Of a stretch of DNA of 64,000 nt, positions 45,311 to 57,500 are shown piece by piece; position 1 is the stretch's first letter; the number at the start of each line of letters is the position of its first letter. Below the pieces are notes generated by a model, which was given only the letters and a program-made list of their open reading frames with translations, was not told where the DNA came from and did no database searches. The stretch comes from Thinopyrum elongatum (Eukaryota; Streptophyta; Magnoliopsida; Poales; Poaceae). The stretch covers positions 195,517,630 through 195,581,629 of the forward strand of contig CM022303.1 in assembly GCA_011799875.1 (NCBI GenBank), given 5' to 3'. A program made the translations under genes and the position numbers.

Positions 45311-48132
45311 TGTAGCGACCCGACCCGAATGGATCGAATCTCTGTGTTCAAGTGTCATCCCTGGATCGGTAATGCTGACACACACAGTACTCGAAGGATT
45401 TATAACAGAGTGCAATCACACACTTATTACATCGAATGTCTCAAAAGAGAACTGATTACAATAAATATGGCTTAAGGCCATCTAAATAAGATAACAGCGG
45501 AAGGCTTGGAAGATAAAGTGAGTCCATCAACTCCAACGGCATAGCTGAGTGCACGACAACGACCTAGCACACCTTACTCTTCGTCTGAAAAGTCTGCAAC
45601 ATGATACGTTGCAGCCCGAAACGGGTCAGCACATGGAATATGCTGGCAATATAACACAGTAGAGCAATGAACAGAATAATTGCTAATACTACATGCATAT
45701 TTGGCTGGTGGAAAGCTCTAGGGTTATACTGTTTTGCGAAAAGCCAATTTTTCCCTACAACAAAGGAATATATTTTATTTAACTATCATGGTGGTTGTTG
45801 AACATTGAGAAGGTAAAACCCCCTCCCAATCCCAATTAAAAGTAATCATTAATCCCAACAAATTAATTTAGAGTGATGGGATTCAATATGATGATCCAAG
45901 AACCAGATACTCAAGATGTCCATAACCGGGGACACGGCTAATCATGATTAGTTTGTACACTCTGCAGAGGTTTGTGCACTTTTCCCCACAAGACTCGATC
46001 TCCTCCGTTGGATTTCTCGCACTACATGGTGTTTGAGAAACGGATGACCGAGACACAGTCTTTCAGAAACATCTACTCTTTACTCTGGGTAGACAGTTAC
46101 ACCTACTTTCCCCTACATCTGCTAGCCTACCACTGAAAGAGGTCATGTAACATACTCAACTATGCTAGAGCCCATAATAGCTTGTGGCTGCACACGGAAG
46201 TTTCTAGCATGAATAATCTTATGATCCCTTTGAGCCTGGGTGGCGGACCGTAGGAGGATCACACGGTATATCCCCGGGATCTCCTAGGACAACACTGGTA
46301 TATCCCCAGGTGCCCAAACAAGCAATCCACCCAGATGTGTATTAAAGTTGCCACCTTAAGTTGAACCATTAATTAAAAATCTCACATCTGTCATGGATAC
46401 ACTCAAACCCAATCCACGTCTACGAGCATAGCATGGCAACATAAGCATAGCGTAGAAGTAACTCCCAAGGGTTTGTTATTAAAAAGGGCAATAGGTTCTA
46501 CCTCATCATCTACTTCCCAGTACCCACAAGTTAATCACATCCTAATCATGCAATGTTTGAGGGTCGAAACTAATGCATAAAAACTGGGTAACGAAGAAGT
46601 ATGATCAATGTGTTACTTGCCTTGCTGACGATCTGCAAATCCTAAAGACTCGTAGTAGCACGCTTCGCACTCCGGGAACTCTATCGCAAACAAACAATAG
46701 CATACATAAGCAATCAAGCGAAGATGCATGGGTAAAACCCAAACCCAAATGAGAAGACCTAACCAGAAAGTTCAACTGAAGAACTCTGGTTTGCAAAAAG
46801 AATCAAATCAAACGGAGCAACGAAACTCAAACTGCGAAAGAAACACGCTTCGATTACTAATCTGGACTAAAGCCAAATTTTACAGTAGCAAAAACTTGTT
46901 TAAGTTGGTTAAACAGAAAGAGGGCTTCGAGACGAAGATCTAGGCGCTTGAATCGCCTGATTCCGACAAACGAGCGAAAAGTTATACTAAAACGAAAATC
47001 GGATCAGAAATCGCGATCGAAAATAATCGCGGAAAATCCGAGAAAAAGAAAAACTAACGAACAGGCTAACGAACGAACGTTCGCTGTCTGCGGTTAAACG
47101 GTGAAAACCGTTCGTTAAAACGAACGTACGGACGAACGTCCGCTAAATAACTAAACCGACGGAAAACCGATCTAAAAAGAATAAACCGGAATTTAAAAAA
47201 AAACCGAATCTAGATCTAGGGTTTACCAAAAAAACCGAACGGTTAACCGGAAAAATCCGGGCGTCGGATCCGGCGAGCGGCGGCTCCGGCGAGGCGAGGC
47301 TGCAGCGGCGGCGGGGTGCGGCGGCAGCGCGAGTGGCGAGGCGACGGGGCGGGGCGCGCGGCAAGCGGCGCTGCAGCGGCGGCGGCGAGCGGCGGACGCG
47401 GCGCCGGCGGCTGCTGCTGCGGCGGCAGGCGGCGGCGAGCGGCGGCTTGGGGCTCCAGGGGGGGGGCCCGGGTCGGCTTTTAAAGAGGGAGAGGGGTGGC
47501 GGCTTGGGGAAGGGGCGACGGGAGAGGTGCGGCGGCGGCGGACTCCGGGAGAGTCCCGGTCGGCCACGGGGAGGAAAGGCGGCGGCGGCCTGCTGGGCCG
47601 GCTGGGCTTCGGCCCAGTTCGGTCCGGCGGATTTTTTTTTTTAAATAATTCCGCGCAGAAAAACAAATAAAAGAAATACTAAACGGACTCCAAAATTCCC
47701 GAAATAAATTTTCCCCGTCCTCTAAAAATCTCCCGGACAAGGTAAACATTTATTTGGGACTCTAATGCAATTTTGAAAAATGCATATTTTTTTCTAAATT
47801 CAAATAAAATTGCAATAAAATCCAAATAAATTATTTATTTGATTTTAATATTTTTCCTCCAATATTCCATTTATTTTGGAGAAGTCATATTATCTCCTCT
47901 CATATATTTTTAATATGAAATATTTTCGGAGAGAAAAATAATTAAACCAAATTGATCCCTGTTTCAATATTTGAGAAAATTCAAATATGAAAACGGTGAA
48001 ATCCCCAACTCTCTCCGTGGGTCCTTGAGTTGCTTAGAATTTTCGAGGATCGCAAAACGAAATGCAATAAAATATGACATGCAGTGAATGATCTATGTAT
48101 AACATTCCAAATTAAAAATTTGGGATGTTACA
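45311..48132 (-). repeat. 5' LTR of element F
   Basis: This 2822-bp LTR has boundaries matching the 3' LTR. It contains the same GC-rich segment (47240-47640), with a shorter CTG/CGG run than the other LTR. ORFs within it are not genes. Confidence 0.95.
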
Positions 48133-48137
48133 TGAAC

Positions 48138-49192
48138 CATCTAAGATTGAATCATTTTCTGCGTTCAACATCTAGAACCATTCTGGGAGTTTTGGTATTC
48201 ATGCAACAACTGTGCGTTCTTGTCTTTTGTGTTGTTTCTGTGAGCTAGTCCTTGTGGTTATTACTGTTACATGTTACATGTAGAGATGCTTCATGATTTA
48301 GTCCCTAGCTGCTCTCTATATTTGTTTTTATTTTGTTTCTAACTCTTTTGGTTTATTGTTAGATGCCTTCGTTCAGCCTGTGCGAACATATCCAGAAATG
48401 GTGTTTCCTCTCATTGAAGGAGCTCCGGCCTGAAAGTGAAGAAGTATGGAGTATATTTGTAGTAGTTATATGTTGTGATAGTATCACATGTAATGGTGAA
48501 ATGAATTATGTAAAGATTGTGCTATTAGCCAAAATTGGCATGTGGTTTGATAATTTTCATTTGTTTGCTGTTCTGACTGAAATAATTGTGTGGAAATTGA
48601 AACCTTGGCTGTCTTTAATTAGAACCTGACAAGTGGGACCTAATAGTATTTGGCATCTAAAAAGGCCATTTTCCAAATAATATTCACAGGAAAAAAACTA
48701 ATAATTAAGGAAATGGACTGTGAAAAGGCCGAGGCCCAATTGAGAAATAGATGCGACCCAAAAAAGAAATGGTCCAAAAAAGGACCACGGCCCTGGAAAT
48801 AAAAAGGCTGCAATGTTGGGCTTGGCCCATGAAGTCGACCAAAAATTGACAGGAAAAAAATATATAGAAAGGTTGTATTGTTGGGCTCGGCCCATGTAAA
48901 ACACCGAACTGGACCGGGCTGATTCTTATCAACGACCTTTTCATTTGGTCGCAATTTTGCCACGTCAGCTTGCCATGTCGGATCCGACGTGGCCTGGGCA
49001 GACAGCTAGCGACCAAAATAGCAGGTCGTAGGATCAACGACCTTTTGTTTTGGTCATTGCCTTCAACGACCTTATCACAAAGAAGGTCGTTAATTTCCAT
49101 TAAAGACGGTCAGTTTTTGACCATCTGTTTTTGGTCACAAAAAGGTCGCAAATGAAAAACAATGACCATTCAGCGACCAATAGTGATGGTCG
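48138..49192. other. Right part of element G, including its subterminal region
   Basis: The sequence continues element G from 37375. It is AT-rich, with no recognised gene. From about 48925 the GGTCGT/ACGACC words become dense. An ORF at 48363-48629 has no family resemblance. Confidence 0.5.
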
Positions 49193-49216
49193 CAAGTTGA
49201 CATATTTCTTGCAGTG
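49193..49216 (-). repeat. Right terminal inverted repeat of element G
   Basis: The reverse complement begins CACTGCAAGAAATATGTCAA and matches the left end at 23 of 24 positions. The target duplication TAC follows at 49217-49219. Confidence 0.92.
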
Positions 49217-49219
49217 TAC

Positions 49220-50337
49220 CACCAGCCGGCAGGTGGCGACAGTCGAAGACCAACAGCCAGAAGAGCAACCCGGCCCCAAGCGCCAGAAGGGCAGCAAGCC
49301 TGCCTGGTTGCCCGCCTTCTCGTTTTAGCAAACCCTTGATGATCCCCGCAAGTTCCACAGCGGCGCGAAGCCATCCAACCACATCACCCGGAAGTGCCAC
49401 TGGCTCACCCGCATCGCCAGGGGCGAAGGACTGCCTCCCCCGTCTGCTGGCCCACCGCCTCCACCTCCCCAGCAGCCGGCGGTCAGGCCAGTTGGCGCGA
49501 TCCAAGATGAGTTTCCCGAAGAGCACGGAGCTTACGTCGTCTTCACCAGCGTGGCTGACGACAGGCACAGCCGGCATTAGCAGCACCGAGAGCTGAATAC
49601 TGTCGCCTATGAAGCCCCTGAGTTCATGCACTGGTCCGAGAAGCCGATCAGTTGGAGCCGAGCTGACCACGCGGAGGTGATGCCTTCTCCGGGTTCCTAT
49701 GCCCTGGTGTTGGATGCCACCTTTGCATCAGAGAGGCGAGCTGCTCGTTTCTCCCGAATTCTGATAGACGGCGGTAGTAGCATCAACATCCTCTACCGCG
49801 ACACCATGGAGAAGTTGTGCATCAAAGAGAAACAGCTCCAGTCCAACCGGACTGTCTTCCACGGCATCGTGCCTGGCCTTTCCTGCTAACCAATCGGCAA
49901 GATCAAGATAGACGTCCTCTTCGGAGACAAGAATCACTTCCGCCGAGAGCCAATCTGGTTCGAGGTGGTTGACCTTGAGAGCCCCTACCACGCGTTGCTT
50001 GGCCGGCCTGCCGTGGCCAAGTTCATGGCGGTTCCCCACTACGCCTACCTCAAGATGAAGATGCCGGGTACCAAGGGCATTATCACTGTAGCCGGCGACT
50101 ACCAGAAGTCTGCCGCCTGTGCTGCTGCCAGCAGTCAGCTGGCCGAGTCCCTTGTGATTGCTGCCGAGAAGCGGCTCCTTGACCAGGTTGTGGCCATGGC
50201 CGGCAAGCAGCCGGACCTGTTGCCAGATCCCAAGGAGTCAGAAGCTCAGGGCTCTTTCCAGCCGGCCAAAGAAACCAAGAAGATACCCGGAGCACCCGGA
50301 GAAGTTCGCTGTCATAGGAGCTCACCTTGACAGCAAA
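49220..50337 (+). pseudogene. gag C-terminus and protease of element B, broken
   Basis: Coding resumes after the CACTA element with a basic, Gln-rich stretch. A variant zinc knuckle (KFHSGAKPSNHITRKC) follows in which the first Cys reads Arg. The protease active-site region is RILIDGGSSINILY, with the flap and C-terminal part ending LLGRPAVAKFMAVPHYAYLK. Breaks: TAG near 49328 and 49578, TAA at 49887-49889, and a one-base frame change near 50286 that brings the last codons into the pol frame. In this family the protease matures Gag and Pol. Here the chain is interrupted several times. Confidence 0.82.
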
Positions 50338-53300
50338 TAGGAAAGCAAGCTCGTCGATTTCCTCCGTGAGAATCGAGACATCTTTGCATGGTCTCCAAAG
50401 GACATGCCGGGTGTTCCGACGGATTTCGCCGAGCACAAGCTACATGTCAGAGCAGATGCAAAACCAGTCAAGCAACCCCTCCGCCACCTGTCGGAGGAGA
50501 AGAGAAGAATTGTTGGTGAAGAGATAGCCCGGCTTCTAGCAGCCGGCTTCATTATGAAAGTGTTCTTTCCAGAGTGGCTTGCCAACCCAGTCCTTGTACT
50601 GAAGAATAACAACAAATGGCGCATGTGTATTGACTATACCAGCCTCAATAAAGCTTGCCCCAAAGATCCGTTTGCCTTGCCTCGGATTGACCAAGTGATA
50701 GACTCCATAGCCGGATGCGAGCTACTGAGTTTTTTGGATGCCTACTCAAGGTACCACCAGATCAAGTTGAACCCGGGCGACCGCCTGAAGACCGCCTTCA
50801 TCACACCATTCGGAGCCTTCTGCTACCTGACCATGACATTCGGCTTGAGAAATGCCGGTGCCACGTTCCAGCGTTGCATGCAGAAGTGCTTCCTGAAGCA
50901 ACTCGGCAGAAATGCCCACGTCTATGTAGACGATATTGCGGTGAAGACGGAGAAGCGCGGTACCCTCCTAGAAGATCTCAAGGAAACTTTTGATAATCTG
51001 CGCCGTTTTCAAATCAAGCTCAACCCAGAGAAGTGTGTCTTTGGAGTACCAGCCGGCCAGCTCCTCGGTTTCCTTGTCTCAGAGCGCGGCATAGAGTGCA
51101 ACCCTGTCAAGATCAAGGCCATCGAGAGGATGGAGAGGCCCACCCGACTGCGAGACATTCAGAAGTTCACCGGCTGCTTGGCATCCATCAGCCGCTTCAT
51201 CAGTCAGCTGGGCGAGAAGGCTCTTCCCCTGTACCAGTTGATGAAGAAAACCACTCATTTCGAGTGGAATGACAAGGCGGACGAGGCTTTCCTCCAGCTC
51301 AAGAAGATGTTGACCACGCCGCCTGTTCTGGCCGCTCCGGCTACCAAGGAGCCCATGCTTCTCTACATCGCCGCCACCAGCCGGGTGGTCAGCATAGTCA
51401 TGGTGGTAGAGCGCCAAGAAGACGGCAAGGCACAGCCGGTCCAGAGGCCCGTGTACTACTTGAGTGAGGTGCTGTCAGCCTCCAAGCAGAACTACCCCCA
51501 CTACCAAAAGATGTGCTACGGCGTGCACTTCGCCGCCAAGAAGCTAAAGCCATACTTTCAAGAGCACCCCATCACGGTTGTCTGCACTGCCCCGCTTGCG
51601 GAGATCATAGGCAGCAGAGACGCATCGGGCCGGGTGGCCAAGTGGGCCATCGAGCTGGCCCCCTACACCATCTTCTACCAGCCTCGCACCGCCATCAAGT
51701 CCCAGGCACTGGCCGACTTCCTCGTCGACTGGGCCGAGACCCAGTACCTGCCGCCAGCTCTAGACTCCACTCATTGGCGGATGCACTTTGATGGCTCGAA
51801 GATGCGCACCGGTTTGGGAGCCGGCATCATCCTCACCTCTCCCAAAGGCGACAAGCTCAGATACACGTTGCAAATCCATTTTGCCGCCTCCAACAACATG
51901 GCCGAGTACGAGGCACTAGTATATGGACTCCGGCTGGCCAAGGAGATTGGCATCCGCCGGATTCTGTGCTACGGCGACTCGAACTTGGTGGTCCAACAGT
52001 CGTCTGGTGACTGGGACGCCAAGGATGCAAACATGGCGAGCTACCGCTCCCTCGTCCAGCAGATCAGCGAATATTTTGACGGGTGCGAGTTCCTTCACGT
52101 GCCACGGGCCGACAACGAGCAAGCAGATGCCCTGGCGAGGACCGGCTCCACCCGGCAAGCAATACCAGCCGGCGTGTCCCTTCAGTGCCTCCGCAAGCCG
52201 TCTATCAAGCCTTCCCCGGAATCAGAATCCATCTTCGTGCCGGCTGCCCCCGAAGCAGTCGGATCCGACTCGGGGGCTGTAGCAGCCGGCCCGGGGATCT
52301 CGGCAGGTGGCACGGGGACTGTAGCAGTTGCACCCGACCCGGGGACTTCGCAACCCGGCCCGGGGGCTGCAGCAGCCATCCCGGGGACTTCACCAAGTGG
52401 CTCGGGGACTACAGCAGTCGCACCCGGCCCGGGGACTCCACAACCCGGCCCGGTGGCTGCAGCAGTCGGCCCGGGGACTTCAACAACGCAGCAACACGCG
52501 GCCGACTCCACCCCGCCACCTCCCAACCCAACCGCCCTAGTTTCAGTGGCCGTAATGACAGTGGATGAAGTCGAAGCACCATCATGGGCGCAGCCCATCC
52601 TCAACTTCCTGGTGAGCGGAGAGCTGCCAGCTGATGAGATCTCGGGCCGGCAGGTGCAACGCCGGGCAGGAGCTTACACGATAGTAAACAGAGAGCTTGT
52701 CAGGCGCAGCGTGACCGACGTCTTCCAACGCTGCGTCGAACCAGAGAAAGGCAAGGCAATCCTCAGAGGCATACATCAAGGCGAGTGCGGCCACCACGCG
52801 GCCTCCAGATCCCTTATCGCCAAAGCTTTCCGCCATGGTTTCTTCTGGCCAACTGCTTTGGAGGACGCCAAGGATCTGGTCAAGAAATGCAAGGGGTGCC
52901 AGAAATTCAGCTCCAAGCAACATCTGCCGGCTTCTGCACTCAAGACCATCCCCCTTACCTGGCCTTTTGTCGTCTGGGGGCTGGACATGGTGGGCCCATT
53001 CAAGACAGCACGCGGCAGCATGACCCATCTGCTCGTCGCCATCGACAAATTCACCAAGTGGATTGAAGCAAAGCCAATCAAGAAACTAAATGGTCCGACT
53101 GTTGTGACCTTCATCGCAGATATGACCGTCCGGTACGGTGTACCACACAACATCATCACCGACAATAGCACTAACTTTGCCAAAGGCGCCTTGGCCCGTT
53201 TCTGCGCGACGCAGGGCATCTGACTGGACTTAGCGTCCGTTGCCCATCCGCAGTCAAACGGCCAAGTCGAGCGAGCAAACGGCCTCATCTTATCCGGCAT

Positions 53301-53850
53301 CAAGCCCTGACTGGTCGAGCCACTGGAGCGCTTGGCCGGCTACTGGATCGACGAGCTGCCGGCCGTCCTCTGGAGCCTCCGCACCACCCCGAACAAATCA
53401 ACCGGCTTCACTCCCTTCTTCCTCGTGTACGGGGCCGAGGCCGTCATCCCAACTGACATCGAGTTCGACTCACCTCGCGTCACCATGTACACAGAGGCGG
53501 AGGCGAAGGAAGCACGTGAAGACGGTGTTGATCTGCTGGAAGAGGGCCGGCTGTTAGCACTCAGCCGGTCCGCCATCTACCAGCAGAGCCTGCGCCGCTA
53601 CCACAGTCGGAAGGTCAGGCCACGATCCTTCCAAGAGGGAGACCTTGTGCTCCGGCTGATCCAGCGAACAGCCGGCCAGCACAAGCTCTCAGCCCCTTGG
53701 GAAGGCCCCTTCATCATCAGCAAAGCCTTGGGCAACGACTCGTATTACCTGATCGACGCGCAGAAGCCCAGGGCGCGCAAGAGGGATGATTCCGGCAAGG
53801 AAACAGAGCGCCCATGGAACGCAAATCTCCTCCGAAGATTTTACAGTTAA
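50338..53850 (+). pseudogene. pol: pol of element B (RT, degenerate RNase H, archaeal-type RNase H, integrase), three stops
   Basis: An in-frame TAG (50338-50340) separates protease from RT; after it the frame is open for about 960 codons. RT has YVDD (about residue 175 from ATG 50404). The first RNase H lacks its first Asp (LLYIAATSRVV). The second RNase H is well formed (MHFDGSKMRTGLGAG, NNMAEYEALVYG, YGDSNLVVQQ, about residues 455-590). A Pro/Gly/Ala repeat linker follows (52268-52500). The integrase has its H-H-C-C finger (GIHQGECGHH, KKCKGC) and all three acidic residues (GLDMVGPF, ITDNSTNF, QVERAN). TGA at 53221 and 53308 cut the integrase; both could derive from CGA. The C-terminus ends RRFYS, stop 53850. 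Confidence 0.92.
52268..52500 (+). repeat. Repetitive Pro/Gly/Ala linker in pol of element B
   Basis: About five imperfect units built on CCGGGGACT and GCAGCAG(C/T)C words encode Pro-Gly-Thr and Ala-rich residues between the second RNase H and the integrase. Element C has a different repeat at a different point of pol. Confidence 0.75.
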
Positions 53851-54577
53851 TACAGTATGTACCACGCTACCTTTTGTATTAAGGGCAAAGACACCAGGTC
53901 CCTCGAGGAGCACTCAGGGGCTACCTTTCTTATCTATATCATAAGTTTCATGCCTGTGAATGAGTTATTTCATTCCTCCGCCTGGCACCGGGTCCGACCA
54001 GTCGGCCCGGGGGCTTGCCGCATTGTACTATGTCAGCACTACCTGCAGTCGGACAAGTAGTGTGCCGGCAGCTAAGCCCTCTCTTGCCATAAGCCGCAGC
54101 TCACAGAGCGACTGTCGGGTTGGCAAGAGTCAAAGGCAGGAAATGGTGCCCACATGAAAAATGGCTAAGGACGAAAGCACTCACATAGGCCAAGCCGGCT
54201 CCTCGCCTAGCCATCCGGTTGTTGAGCACCAGCCGGCCGGCTTCTCACTTAACTTGCTACGTTCTAAGCGGCCAAAGTACTTGCCTTCCCAAAATGGCCA
54301 AATACCTGATCCAGCCAACAGACCGAAGAGCGGCTGTCTGGCCGGCAAGGTGGCAGCCAAGGGAAGGCAGCAAAGAAAAAAGCCAAAAGAACAGAAAGCA
54401 AGACAAGTCGGAGCTCGGCAAAGCACAACTTGTGCGAAAATTAGATTACATAGCAAGAGCCTCTCGGCCAGCATTCAACAAAGTTTGAATACACCCCCAG
54501 TGGGTGGAACTGCGCAAATTTAACAAGTTTGTTCTAAAGACCACAAAAGCAGGAAAAGATAAGATAAAGTTGGCAGC
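53851..54577. other. Spacer between pol and antisense gene of element B
   Basis: The 3' ends of pol (+) and the antisense gene (-) converge here, as in element C. The sequence has several GCCGGC words and no convincing ORF. Confidence 0.5.
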
Positions 54578-57500
54578 CTAGGCCAGAGGAGCAGGCGGGT
54601 CCGACAGGTTGGTAGAGTCGGCGGCACCGGCTGGTGGAGTGGCCGTCTGGCGAGTCTCGACTTGGTCGCCATCAGCAGCAGTCGGTGCACTCGCACACGG
54701 CTCGTTGCTCAAGGCCCGATCGAGCTGAGGCTGGCCATCCGCTCCGCCCTCTGGTGCATCGTCTTCACCATCCTTGTCTTCCTCGTCCTCGGCTTCATCG
54801 CTGGAGGCGATTTCTTCCACCGAGTCCTCGCCGTCATTCGGGTTCAGCCCGAACCAGTCCGGCGGCACCTTGGCACCCTCCTCGTCCAGCTTGGGGAGGA
54901 AGACACCGGTCTCGGTTTACCCGATGATCGCCGCCACACATCGAGTGAGCGCAAGCCCCACTGCCACCAACTCTTCCCTGGCCTCCTGCCGGAACGTGGC
55001 CAACTAGGCTAGGTTCAGCCCAGGATACCACGCCTTGACAAACTCCAAGGCCCTCCGGGCGCCTGCCCGAGCGGAGGAGCCCTTCCAAGCCTTGAAGCGA
55101 CCGATCGCCACCTCTAACCAATCGGCGGTCCGACTGGGGGTGCGTGGAGCTTCAACGCCTGGCCAGAGGGTGGAAACCAGCTGGGACCCGGCGCGCTGAA
55201 GGCAGTGGAGCAGACGGTGAATCGGCTGCAGGCGCGTCCTGACGGACAGGAGCTGCTCGTTCATGTTTCGAGGCGCGTCGAGCGGGATCTCCACTCCTTC
55301 CCTCCTACGCTGGTCGCGCCGCGCCTCGATGGCCTGGCTGACGGCGACAGTGTGTCCAGGAAAGAAGTCTATGCAAAGAAAAATCAAAGATCAGAAGTCG
55401 GAAGCCGACTCTCGATGCAGTCGGCAGCTATTCCAAAGAAAGAACTTTACCGTCGATCATATCCTCAATCTCGCCGTAGCCAGCGGCGAGGATCGCCTCC
55501 TTCTCGACCCACTTCATGCGCTCGGTCTCAAACTCAGCCTGGAGGGCACCTTCCGCCTCCTTGAGTTTCTGGAGCTCCGCCTTGTGCTGGTCCGCCTGGT
55601 CCGCCAACTTCTTGGCCAGACGGTCGCGCTCCTGGGCCGCCTTGCTGCACTCCTCCTCCTTGGCACGTAGCTCGGTCTGGACTTCGCCCAGGCGCTGCTG
55701 CATTGTGGCATTGGCTCCTGCAAAAATGAGAAAGAGAAGACAATCAACAAAGTTGACGAAAAAGAAAAGTGGTTGCCGAAAGATCCGGCCCGACTGCTCA
55801 GCAGTCGGCCCGAATCTTGGGGGCTACACCCAGCGGGTGCGCTGACGCGCCCCCGTGAGGAAGAAGACGGAATGCTTACTTCGGCTCTCGGTCAGGTCGG
55901 CGGTCCGCTTAGCCAGCTCCTGGACCTAGGAGTTGAAGGCGACTGCGCGGATGTTGTGGTAGTCCTGCAACGAAGACAAAAGAAGAGAAAACAAGTTAGC
56001 ACTCGGAACTTACGTTAAAGTTTCGAGCCGCCTGCTCAGCAGCCGGCCTGAAACTCGGGGGCTACACCCAGTGGGTGCGCTGGCGCGCCCCCATTGAAGA
56101 TGGCAGAAATAAAAAAACAAAGCAAAGAAGCGTACCCGGACGGCCGTTCGCATCGCCAAGAACGTCTTCGTACACTGCTGGAGGGCGGTGCCTTGGGCCT
56201 GGAGCTGGGCCTGAACATTCTGCGTGGCCTTGTTCAGCACGCCCGTCCTGCCCCCAGGCATCCATTCTGGTGGGGCGGCACTGGTGGCCTCTGCATCTGG
56301 GGCCGACGAGCTTGCGGCCCCGATCTCCTGCGCCCGTGGCGCCGAGGTCACCTTCGCCGCACGCCGGCGCCCTGGAGGACGGACCATAGGGGTCGCCCCC
56401 ACCACCAGCTCGCCACTGACCGGCGGCGCCAGTGGCACGTCAGACCGACTGCCTCGGGCCTCGGCAGTTCGCGCTTGCGGGGGCACCTCCGCCCCCTGGA
56501 TGATGGCGTCGCCTCCTCTCCTCTCCACGACCGGCTGATCGTTGCCGGCTCCTCCAGTCGGCGCCGGGTTCTCTGGCGCTGGTGGCACTGCGCGTAGCGG
56601 GATGATGAGTTGCGGAGTCCGGCCTCATGCGGCCTCTTCCGCTTGCACCTTGGCGGCCGCGGCCGCCTGGGCCTTGGCTGCGGCGTCCGCCTGGGCCTGG
56701 GCTACGGCCTCCGCCTGGACCTTGGTCGCAGCGTCGGCTTGGGCCTTGGCCGCCACATCCGTGTCCGCCTGCGCCGCCTTGGCCGCCTCCGCCTTCTACC
56801 GCTCCACCTCTTCCCGCTCCTCGCGCGCCTCCCGCGCGTTCCTCTCCGTCGCCTCCTGGAGGTCGGCGAGCGGGTCCACGCGGCGGGTGTTGGTGGAGCC
56901 TTTCGCCGCCCTGATCACTGAAGCAGCGGTGGACCGCTCAAGAGAGAGCGGGGCCCTGTTCAAGCAAGACAAGAGGAAACTCAGAAAGAGTTTGCAAGAA
57001 AGAAGAAAAGAGAACGCAAGAGAAACCAAGCACTTACGCAGACACCATCGTGGGCTGCTTCGGGGTCTTCTGGAACTGGGCCGCCTTCGCGGCGGCCTCC
57101 TGCCGCTTGGTCGCGGCGGCCGGGTTCTTGGACTTCTTCGGCCGGCTGCCGAACAGCAACGAGCCGGCTCGGCGCTTTGGTGCGCCGCCTGGTTCAGTCG
57201 GCGCGGTTGAAAAACTCGCGCCCGCCTTGTCGGTACCGTGCGTGCGGCGCGGCTCGTTCTCCTCCTCGTCGTCATCCAGCCAGTCCTCGAGGCCGCCTCC
57301 TCCTCCGGAGCCGCCTGCTCCACTGCCGCCACCTGTGGCGTCGTCCTCCTCCATGGCGGCCTCCCCCAAGTCGGGGTCGTCCATGTCGCTCCTCGTTCGG
57401 TCCGGCATATACTGCTGACCTGGATCCAAAGCACCGGCGGCCGACTGGGCCGGGAGGACCTGGACCATGGCCGACTGGTCAGACGGCAAAACAAGAACTC

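Larger units (their letters stand above)
37376..48132 (-). mobile_element. Element F: Tekay/Del-type chromovirus (Ty3/Gypsy), nearly intact
   Basis: TGAAC at 37371-37375 and 48133-48137 is the target-site duplication. On the - strand it has a 5' LTR (45311-48132), an initiator-Met tRNA primer site, a small acidic ORF, gag-pol ending in a chromodomain, and a 3' LTR (37376-40190). The LTRs are about 2.8 kb and differ by few substitutions, so this is a recent insertion. Gag-pol has a single in-frame TAG. The chromodomain and the TGGTATCAGAGC primer site place it in the Tekay lineage. It is the innermost element of the nest, inserted in the CACTA element G. Confidence 0.95.
29254..49216. mobile_element. 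Element G: non-autonomous CACTA DNA transposon, split by element F
   Basis: The termini are inverted repeats starting CACTACAAGAAATATGTCAA on the left and the same with one mismatch (CACTG) on the right, flanked by the 3-bp duplication TAC. This is the signature of CACTA transposons. Subterminal DNA on both sides is crowded with short TGACCA/GGTCGT words, as expected for transposase binding. Without element F it is about 9.2 kb. I find no transposase. Inside are a 660-bp tandem array and a GC-rich, gene-like unit with splice sites. Mobility would have depended on an autonomous relative. Confidence 0.9.

Noticed and set aside
49220..49330. A separate short gene after the CACTA element
   Set aside because: It continues the gag frame of element B cut at 29254, so it is not independent.
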